A stretch of 5,169 nt of DNA from a bacterium (GTDB lineage Bacteria > Babelota > Babeliae > Babelales > Babelaceae). Within the stretch, counting starts at the first letter, position 1; the number at the start of each line of letters is the position of its first letter. Shown in pieces: positions 1-5,169 of the stretch. Position numbers and translations under genes: made by a program. The notes beneath the pieces are model-generated. The model had not been told where the DNA came from. It did not search any database and saw only the letters and a program-made list of their open reading frames with translations. Location of the stretch: the NCBI GenBank assembly GCA_021847535.1, contig JAJZMR010000086.1, forward strand, positions 1-5,169. The letters run 5' to 3'.

Positions 1-45
1 GCGTATCATATGCTCAAGGAGTTGCAAACAGGATCAACACTCAAT

Positions 46-702
46 TTAATGAATAACTTTACAAACAACAACCAGGTCGACAGAAAGGACACCATGAGCA
101 TACAGTTCGCGTATCGCAGCTTCAGCCGTTGCGCCTGTTGTATAAAGATCATCAACAAGGAGTATGCGTTTATTTTTTATCTGATTGGCATAATTTTTAT
201 CAGAAAGCGAAAAGACATGACGAAGATTTTCTTTGCGTCCCTGGGCCGTTAATGTGGATTGAAATTGTGTATGACGTGTTCGTTTGAGGGCGTAAAGCGT
301 TGATTTCTGCAATTTTTTTGCAAGAGATTCTGCAAGAATTTCTGCCTGATTAAATCCGCGCCAAATTTTTCGTTGCCAATGAAGCGGAATAGGAATAATA
401 ATATCGCAGGCAATTGTTTGTATAATCGGCGATTGGCTTAAAAGAAAGCCGAGTTGATGAAATGGTGTCTGTTGTGCATAAAGTTTTGCCTGAATCAAGG
501 TATCAAATGGCTCTTGGTAAAGAGTAAATGCATGCACGGTATAGTCAGCCGTGGACGAAATCATTTTTTTTTGTGAAAAAACTTTTGGTATTGTTGCATG
601 GCACTCATGACACAATACGGTATAATCAGCTAATCGAATTTGGCAGGCAACGCAATAAGGTGGAGATATGAATTTTGTTATCACACTTAAAAAGTTATAC
701 AT
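46..702 (-). CDS. comF: ComF family protein (phosphoribosyltransferase fold)
   Basis: The 218-residue product has the ComF layout and a usual family length. An N-terminal zinc-ribbon-like Cys cluster (C17xxC20 and C31xxC34) is followed by a type I phosphoribosyltransferase fold. Family marks are RGFNQAEILA (115-124), the RTRHTQFQSTL stretch with downstream R and N (141-161), and a PRPP-binding-type loop ILLVDDLYTTGATA (180-193). In naturally transformable bacteria ComF acts in the cytoplasm and helps handle incoming single-stranded DNA; in many other bacteria it is present without shown competence, and its substrate is unknown. It is the third gene of the pheT-lspA-comF run, starting 3 bp after the lspA stop. 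Only a weak GGA lies upstream of the ATG, so translational coupling is likely. A run of nine A in the coding strand falls near codons 45-47. Family assignment is secure; the cellular role is not. Confidence 0.93.
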   Translation of the reverse strand: MYNFLSVITKFISPPYCVACQIRLADYTVLCHECHATIPKVFSQKKMISSTADYTVHAFTLYQEPFDTLIQAKLYAQQTPFHQLGFLLSQSPIIQTIACDIIIPIPLHWQRKIWRGFNQAEILAESLAKKLQKSTLYALKRTRHTQFQSTLTAQGRKENLRHVFSLSDKNYANQIKNKRILLVDDLYTTGATAEAAIRELYAHGVLSVDLVVVCKVIH

Positions 703-705
703 TGA

Positions 706-1176
706 TTATTCCGGGAGTACAACAAGCATTCCTATAACGCCTATAGTGATTGCCATGTCAGCAACATTAAAAATAGGGAAGGCAAGCACGCCCCAATGAA
801 GTGCTATAAAATCAACCACACCATTATACATAAGCCTATCAATAAGATTTCCGCCTGCTCCAGCGATAATCAAAAGCTCTGGGTAAATAGATTTATCTTT
901 CATCCATCTAAAGAGTGTATAGGCTATAAGAAGAACTATCAAAAGTGATATGCCAATGGATAAAGCGATAAAAAAGGGTTGATCTGCGTGATGGAAAATT
1001 CCCCACGAAATGCCCCGATTGATTGTCAAATCTAAAGAAAGATACTTATTGAAAATAAGCGGTTTTACAGCCGTTTTTAATGCCCATTGCTTGGTGAAAA
1101 AATCGAGTGCAAGAATAAACAAGGCAAATGCAAGATAACTAACCAGTGATACTATTTTTTTTATCGATCCTTTCAT
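706..1176 (-). CDS. lspA: Lipoprotein signal peptidase (signal peptidase II)
   Basis: This 156-residue inner-membrane aspartyl protease would cleave the signal peptide from diacylglyceryl-modified prolipoproteins after Lgt has acted. It has about four hydrophobic segments (roughly 9-26, 68-88, 101-116 and 134-154), as expected for LspA. The conserved boxes are present: LDFFTKQ (24-30), NRGISWGIF (53-61), GAGGNLIDRL (106-115), VVDFI (120-124) and FNVAD (136-140). By family knowledge the catalytic pair is D122 and D140. Its ATG overlaps the pheT stop by 4 bp (ATGA), and a GGAG sits inside the end of pheT about 10 nt upstream, so the start is well supported. Length is typical of the family. It implies that the organism makes lipoproteins; lgt is not in this window. 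Confidence 0.97.
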   Translation of the reverse strand: MKGSIKKIVSLVSYLAFALFILALDFFTKQWALKTAVKPLIFNKYLSLDLTINRGISWGIFHHADQPFFIALSIGISLLIVLLIAYTLFRWMKDKSIYPELLIIAGAGGNLIDRLMYNGVVDFIALHWGVLAFPIFNVADMAITIGVIGMLVVLPE

Positions 1177-3518
1177 CTAATGGTTACTCCCTGCGCGGCA
1201 ACTGCTGCAATAACATCATTACGCAATTGCTCGATTTCTGTTTTTGAAAATGTCTTTTCATCATCCTGAGCGCTATAGCGGAATGTGATAGCCCGTTTTC
1301 CGACAAAGGCCTCGTTTTCAAAATAATCAATTAACTGGATGGCATAAATGCGCGCATCACTTTGCGCTATAGCCTGTTCAAGGGTATCAACACTGATATT
1401 CAAAGGAACAAGGAGACTAATGTCGGTCGTTACCGGTTGATAGATCGAAAGTGGCTTAAAGGTTACCGGAGCACGTGACTGTGTAATAATCGGGGTGAGT
1501 GAAATTTCAAATATAAATGCTGATCCCGGGGCTATTTTACGCATAATTGATGGATGTGCCACTCCAGCATAACCGATTACCTGGTTATTAAAAATAAGCT
1601 CAGCAGTCTGGTATGGATGATACCAGGGATCAAGAGCGGTATCTGGCTTTTTCCACAAAAGAGTGATCGAAAGTTCTTTACATAGATGAATAATTTTTTC
1701 TTTGTAATCATAAAAATTGATTGCCTCTTCCTGATACCAAACGGCTGCAAGCATGAGCGATTCATCTGGTTTTTCATTATTCTTCTTCCAAATATTATTG
1801 ATTTCAAAAAATGCCATGTGCGCATGTTGATGGATATTCTGTTCAATATTTTTAAAAAGGTGGGGTATAAGACTTGAAACGAGCATGGTCCAGTGCTCCG
1901 ATACAGGATTTGCAACCCTGTAGGCAGTTTCGAGATTAAGCGCAATTTTTTCTAAAAATTGATTATCGTAAAAAGCATAATTACTTACTTCATGCATAGA
2001 AAAACCGAATGCGCATAATCTTTTTATTTGCCGTTGCACGTGCATGGCATGAAGCGAAAAAGGGCGCATTGTCCGTGTGGGCAACTGCATCGGTAGATTA
2101 TTAAATCCGATAAATCGTGCAATTTCTTCCACAATATCTTGTGCGCTGCGGATATCTTTTGTTGCTCGAAATGTTGGAACGATCACGGTAAATTCCGTAT
2201 CATGCAAAATATCTTTTTGCTGTATCCCAAAACCAAGCTTGTGAAGTATCGTATGTATTTGATCAAGGCTTACTATCATTCCTATTTTTTCTTGAATAAA
2301 GCTTTGCAAAAAGGTAATTTTTTTCTGATCAGGGACCGACCCGAGTAGCAAAATTGCTTCGGCGCCTTCATAGGGTATATCATGCTCATCAAGCAGATGT
2401 AAAAAACGCATGAGCGCCTGCGTATTTGCAAGAGGATCAATAAATTTTTCAAAACGCGTTGACGCTTCGGTTCGCAGTTTATGGTGTAATGCTGATGTGC
2501 GTATAACTCCTGGTTGATAGTGAGCCGACTCAATAAAGATCGACTTAGTTTGCGGCGATACAGCTGTTGCTTTCGATCCCATAATGCCTGCCAATGCTAT
2601 AACGCCAGTTTTATCTGCAATCACCGTATCTTTGGGTGTTAGTGTCAATTGTGTACCATCCAAAAGTACCGCCTGTTCATCTGCAAAGGCTTGTCGGACC
2701 ATCAAAGAATCGCCAGTCAGTTTTTCATTATCAAATGCATGCATTGGTTGCCCAATATCATACATGACATAATTGGTACAGTCGACTACTGCATTGATCG
2801 GTTTTGCGTTGATTGCGCATAGGCGGACTACCATATCAATACGTGATGCTTCGCTATTGATTTTTGATAGCGTGAGTCCTGCAATGCGTGTACAATTTTT
2901 TGGTGAGTTATTCGTTAATCCCCATTTGTTGCCAGCAACTGGATGGGCTAAATTCACAAATGAACGTATCGGTTTTTGCGTGATTATATGTTCATCAGGT
3001 ACCAGCTCTAAATCATATAACGCTGCAATTTCACGTGCGAATCCCCGGTGTCCCCACAGGTCAGGGCGATGTGTTAATGCCTTGTTATCAATTGTAAGGA
3101 TGTAATCCCATAAAGGCATTGCTTTTTTCCATGCGCCAGCCTGTTGATCGATAGGTATACATAGTGCTGGCAAAAGACCCTCTTTTTCTGCGTAAAAATC
3201 TTTCAGTGTTGCATAATGCAGCGTATCATCATCTAGTTTGAGCAGGCAGCCATCGCCTACGGCAAGTTGGTGAACCGCAAGCTTGACTTCTTTGTTGTTG
3301 AGTTCTGGTATGATTAATGTGCAGATGTTTTTTTCTATTTTTTGAACAATGGCATAAAAGTAACTATCGGGAGAATAGGTTACTTTTTGTACATGTTCTA
3401 TTTCAGCCACGCTGGCTCCAAGCTGTTCAAAAAAATCACCATTTTCGTAATCTGTAGAAAATTGATGAAAAAGTGTTTTTTTGATGTGGCTAAATATCCA
3501 AGCAAGAGAAAGCTTCAT
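1173..3518 (-). CDS. pheT: Phenylalanyl-tRNA synthetase beta subunit
   Basis: The 781-residue protein is the beta chain of the alpha2-beta2 class II synthetase that charges tRNA-Phe; length is normal for bacteria. The start MKLSLAWI matches the usual PheT N-terminus. Domains in order: a weakly conserved OB-type tRNA-binding region (about 29-140), the HRPDLWGHRGFAREI segment (150-164), the B3/B4 editing-type region (about 209-365, with VVDCTNYVMYDIGQPMHAFD and RTEASTRFEK), B5 (about 398-477, ending DIVEEIARFIGF), the catalytic-like core (about 490-680) and a C-terminal FDX-ACB domain (about 688-781). Several normally conserved residues differ: MGS for MGG at 313-315, LV for LR at 546-547, and VTTD for VTRD at 696-699. 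The alpha-chain gene pheS is not directly upstream, where a divergent trhO lies instead. pheT leads the operon with lspA and comF. A weak AGG lies about 9 nt before the ATG. Confidence 0.97.
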   Translation of the reverse strand: MKLSLAWIFSHIKKTLFHQFSTDYENGDFFEQLGASVAEIEHVQKVTYSPDSYFYAIVQKIEKNICTLIIPELNNKEVKLAVHQLAVGDGCLLKLDDDTLHYATLKDFYAEKEGLLPALCIPIDQQAGAWKKAMPLWDYILTIDNKALTHRPDLWGHRGFAREIAALYDLELVPDEHIITQKPIRSFVNLAHPVAGNKWGLTNNSPKNCTRIAGLTLSKINSEASRIDMVVRLCAINAKPINAVVDCTNYVMYDIGQPMHAFDNEKLTGDSLMVRQAFADEQAVLLDGTQLTLTPKDTVIADKTGVIALAGIMGSKATAVSPQTKSIFIESAHYQPGVIRTSALHHKLRTEASTRFEKFIDPLANTQALMRFLHLLDEHDIPYEGAEAILLLGSVPDQKKITFLQSFIQEKIGMIVSLDQIHTILHKLGFGIQQKDILHDTEFTVIVPTFRATKDIRSAQDIVEEIARFIGFNNLPMQLPTRTMRPFSLHAMHVQRQIKRLCAFGFSMHEVSNYAFYDNQFLEKIALNLETAYRVANPVSEHWTMLVSSLIPHLFKNIEQNIHQHAHMAFFEINNIWKKNNEKPDESLMLAAVWYQEEAINFYDYKEKIIHLCKELSITLLWKKPDTALDPWYHPYQTAELIFNNQVIGYAGVAHPSIMRKIAPGSAFIFEISLTPIITQSRAPVTFKPLSIYQPVTTDISLLVPLNISVDTLEQAIAQSDARIYAIQLIDYFENEAFVGKRAITFRYSAQDDEKTFSKTEIEQLRNDVIAAVAAQGVTIR

Positions 3519-3557
3519 GTGCTATGACCTATCGTAAAAATGAGTTATCATCTACAG

Positions 3558-3586
3558 AGTCTACGCAAAAATTGTAAAACGATCAA
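3558..3586 (-). promoter_or_regulatory. Putative sigma-70-like promoter for pheT-lspA-comF
   Basis: Read on the minus strand, TTGATC (3581-3586) and TAGACT (3558-3563) are separated by 17 bp, each matching four of six consensus bases. A start point near 3551 would give a leader of roughly 33 nt before the pheT ATG, including the AGG at 3528-3530. The element lies in the only intergenic gap able to serve this operon. The call rests on sequence likeness alone, and AT-rich DNA gives such matches by chance. Confidence 0.4.
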
Positions 3587-3599
3587 TCTGTGGTAGACT
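3572..3599 (+). promoter_or_regulatory. Putative extended -10 promoter for trhO-murB
   Basis: TTGTAA (3572-3577) and TAGACT (3594-3599) are 16 bp apart. A TG one base before the -10 (3591-3592) makes an extended -10 element. Transcription would start near 3605-3607, only a few bases before the trhO ATG at 3609, so the mRNA would be leaderless or nearly so. This agrees with the absence of a Shine-Dalgarno sequence before trhO. The element overlaps and faces away from the proposed pheT promoter. It is inferred from consensus likeness only. Confidence 0.4.
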
Positions 3600-3608
3600 A
3601 AAACTACT

Positions 3609-4523
3609 ATGAAAACTATTTTACTTTATTATAAATATATTGATGTTCAATACCCGTTGCAGCAAGTAAAATGGCAAAAAAATCTTTGTCTTTCGCTTGG
3701 CTTAAAAGGGCGCATTATTCTGGCAACAGAAGGAATAAATGGTACAGTTGCTGGCTTGCAAGAAGCGTGTGATGCCTATATTAGGGAAATGAATAATCAC
3801 CCCCTATTTGGCGGGATCGATTTTAAGGTAAGTCATTGTATAGGTGATCCATTTCCCCGTTTACGTGTGGTAGAAAAAGAAGAAATTACTCGTTTGGGTA
3901 AGAGCCCAAAAGAGATCTCTTATAAAGATACCGGTATTCATGTAACACCTGCTCAGGCGCACGACCTTATTACGCAGAATAAAGAATTGGTGATTCTTGA
4001 TGCGCGTAATAATTATGAGGCTGCGATTGGAAAGTTTGTTAATGCAGTTGTTCCTGACATTGAAACGTTCCGGCAATTTCCTGATTATATAGATAACCAT
4101 CAAGATCTTTTTAAAGATAAGGATGTCCTTATGTATTGTACGGGTGGGATACGGTGTGAAAGAGCCTCTGCTTATGTAAAAAGCAAGGGTGTTGCCAAAA
4201 ATGTTTACCAAATAACCGGTGGCATTGATCGCTATGCGCAGGCGTTTCCCGATGGTTATTTTAGGGGTAAAAATTATGTTTTTGATGGTCGTATTGCCGT
4301 TCCGGTCACGAATGATATCCTAGGTCAATGTGGTCTCTGCTCTGTTGCTGCTGACGATTATTATAATTGTCTTTATGCAGGATGTAATAAGCAGTTGATC
4401 ATATGTTCGGGGTGCGTTGAAAAAAATAGGGCGATTTGTAGTGAAACCTGTCAGCAAAAAATCTTAGATAATCCAGCAATGATGCGTACTACGCCGCACA
4501 AAACAGCACAATGTCTTATATAA
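3609..4523 (+). CDS. trhO: tRNA uridine(34) hydroxylase, rhodanese family (YceA/UPF0176)
   Basis: The 304-residue protein matches TrhO (formerly YceA), which hydroxylates uridine 34 of certain tRNAs in an oxygen-dependent way on the route to 5-alkoxyuridines. The N-terminal domain (about 1-95) has the family pattern, including LLYYKY (5-10), LGLKGRI (30-36) and ATEGINGTV (39-47). A rhodanese domain (about 112-215) carries DARNNYEAAIGKF (131-143) and the active-site loop CTGGIRCE (177-184), with C177 the expected catalytic cysteine. The C-terminal part has eight cysteines (241, 244, 254, 259, 266, 269, 277, 281) in the family's usual pattern, which looks metal-binding. It is shorter than E. 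coli TrhO (about 350) but within the family range. The start is set by the conserved MKTILLYYKY; there is no clear ribosome binding site. It is divergent from pheT and its end joins murB. Confidence 0.95.
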   Translation: MKTILLYYKYIDVQYPLQQVKWQKNLCLSLGLKGRIILATEGINGTVAGLQEACDAYIREMNNHPLFGGIDFKVSHCIGDPFPRLRVVEKEEITRLGKSPKEISYKDTGIHVTPAQAHDLITQNKELVILDARNNYEAAIGKFVNAVVPDIETFRQFPDYIDNHQDLFKDKDVLMYCTGGIRCERASAYVKSKGVAKNVYQITGGIDRYAQAFPDGYFRGKNYVFDGRIAVPVTNDILGQCGLCSVAADDYYNCLYAGCNKQLIICSGCVEKNRAICSETCQQKILDNPAMMRTTPHKTAQCLI

Positions 4524-5169
4524 TGCCATCTATTATTGAGCGCTCAGTTCCGTTGTATGATAAAAATTGGTTTAAAACGGGGGGCGATGCTCAATATTAT
4601 GCTGCACCTTCAACTGCTGATCAGTTTCGTGATGCCCTTGTATGGGCTTGCCAGCAGGGGCTGACCTGTACACTTTTGGGCCAGGGGGCAAATGTTCTTA
4701 TCTGTGATGCGGGTATTCCGGGGTTGGTAATTCGACCTGCTTTATATGAGAGTACTTTTCAAGTAACAGGGCAGAAGATAGTGGTTACCGCCGGTGCGGG
4801 TCTTTCTGTGGCGGAGCTTATAAACGCTTGTTTGGCTCATGGTGCATTAGGGCTTGAAGAATTTAGTGGTATTCCTGGCACAGTTGGTGGCTCTGTTTTT
4901 ATTAATATCCATTATTTTGAGTTTTTGTTAAGTAATTTTTTAGTGGGCGCTACGGTTATTGATGGCCTGACGGGCGAGCTTTTGTCTGTTGACCATGGCT
5001 GGTTTCATTTTGGGTATAACTATTCAACATTACACGAAGGGCGCTATTACCTTGTTAATGCATCTTTTGAGCTTAAAAAGGCAGAAAGCTCTTTGGAGGT
5101 GGCCTACGCTCGAGGGCGCCAAAAAGAAATCATTCGCCACCGCACGGCCCGCTATCCAACTGCTGGCAC
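4523..5169 (+). CDS. murB: UDP-N-acetylenolpyruvoylglucosamine reductase MurB, 3' end outside the window
   Basis: An open frame of 215 codons runs off the right edge; MurB is usually about 300 residues, so the C-terminal part is missing. MurB is the cytoplasmic FAD enzyme that reduces UDP-GlcNAc-enolpyruvate to UDP-MurNAc in peptidoglycan synthesis. Visible marks are FKTGGDA (17-23), LGQGANVLICDAGIPGLVIR (52-71), GAGLSVAELINACLAHG (91-107) and GLEEFSGIPGTVGGSVF (110-126). The cut end PTAG (212-215) stands where the substrate-domain P-S-A-G motif begins. Two motifs are unusual: INIHYF (127-132) in place of about N-A-G-A-Y-G, and YNYS (165-168) in place of Y-R-x-S. The ATG at 4523 shares a base with the trhO stop (TAATG). 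An in-frame ATG at 4511 would add four residues and overlap trhO by 13 bp; neither has a clear ribosome binding site, so coupled translation is likely. Confidence 0.9.
   Translation, partial: MPSIIERSVPLYDKNWFKTGGDAQYYAAPSTADQFRDALVWACQQGLTCTLLGQGANVLICDAGIPGLVIRPALYESTFQVTGQKIVVTAGAGLSVAELINACLAHGALGLEEFSGIPGTVGGSVFINIHYFEFLLSNFLVGATVIDGLTGELLSVDHGWFHFGYNYSTLHEGRYYLVNASFELKKAESSLEVAYARGRQKEIIRHRTARYPTAG

Noticed and set aside
1..45. A possible start of a further minus-strand gene after comF, or a terminator (GTTG...CAAC at 21-38).
   Set aside because: Only a few open codons are visible, no ribosome site precedes them, and the 4-bp stem has no U-tract, so neither can be supported.
10..252. 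An 80-codon plus-strand frame opposite the end of comF.
   Set aside because: It covers the conserved PRPP-loop region of comF on the other strand. An AAGGAG at 16-21 is not placed to serve a convincing start.
309..345. Imperfect direct repeats of about 12 bases (GCAAGAGATTCT / GCAAGAATTTCT) in comF.
   Set aside because: They encode a conserved helix rich in Ala, Glu and Leu; the likeness follows from the protein sequence.
533..551. Inverted repeat CACGG...CCGTG within comF.
   Set aside because: A 5-bp stem inside a coding region is expected by chance and has no terminator U-tract.
1577..1945. A 122-codon minus-strand frame inside pheT.
   Set aside because: It is an alternate frame of pheT, whose own frame has clear family motifs across this stretch; no ribosome site or known domain was seen.
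2773..3105. A 110-codon plus-strand frame opposite pheT.
   Set aside because: It is antisense to the conserved B3/B4 region of pheT, and its protein has no recognisable features.
3861..4211. A 116-codon open frame on the minus strand, opposite trhO.
   Set aside because: It lies wholly within the strongly conserved trhO gene, shows no recognisable domain and reads like an antisense shadow.

Overview
The window is a compact, AT-rich piece of a bacterial chromosome made up of housekeeping genes. It holds four complete protein genes and one gene cut by the right edge, arranged as two divergent transcription units around a 90-bp intergenic region (3519-3608). I see no rRNA, tRNA, CRISPR array, insertion sequence, phage gene or defence gene.

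The left, minus-strand unit reads pheT (phenylalanyl-tRNA synthetase beta chain) -> lspA (lipoprotein signal peptidase) -> comF (ComF-type phosphoribosyltransferase-fold protein). pheT and lspA share an ATGA stop/start, and lspA and comF are 3 bp apart, so the three are almost certainly co-transcribed. The right, plus-strand unit reads trhO (rhodanese-type tRNA uridine-34 hydroxylase) -> murB (UDP-N-acetylenolpyruvoylglucosamine reductase, incomplete), joined by a TAATG stop/start or a short overlap. Each unit pairs a tRNA-function gene with a cell-envelope gene. A pair of divergent sigma-70-like promoters can be proposed in the 3519-3608 gap.

The organism is a bacterium that makes peptidoglycan (murB) and processes lipoproteins (lspA). 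Tight packing, AT-richness, long A-tracts inside genes, pheT without pheS directly upstream and several divergent protein motifs would fit a reduced-genome, possibly host-associated lineage. Candidatus Dependentiae (TM6) is my best guess from the look of the proteins, but I could not test it and hold it with low confidence.

No new biological system is evident. The points most worth a second look are unusual active-site and flavin-loop motifs in MurB, a degenerate N-terminal tRNA-binding domain and other lost motif residues in PheT, and the symmetric divergent promoter region with a possibly near-leaderless trhO transcript.
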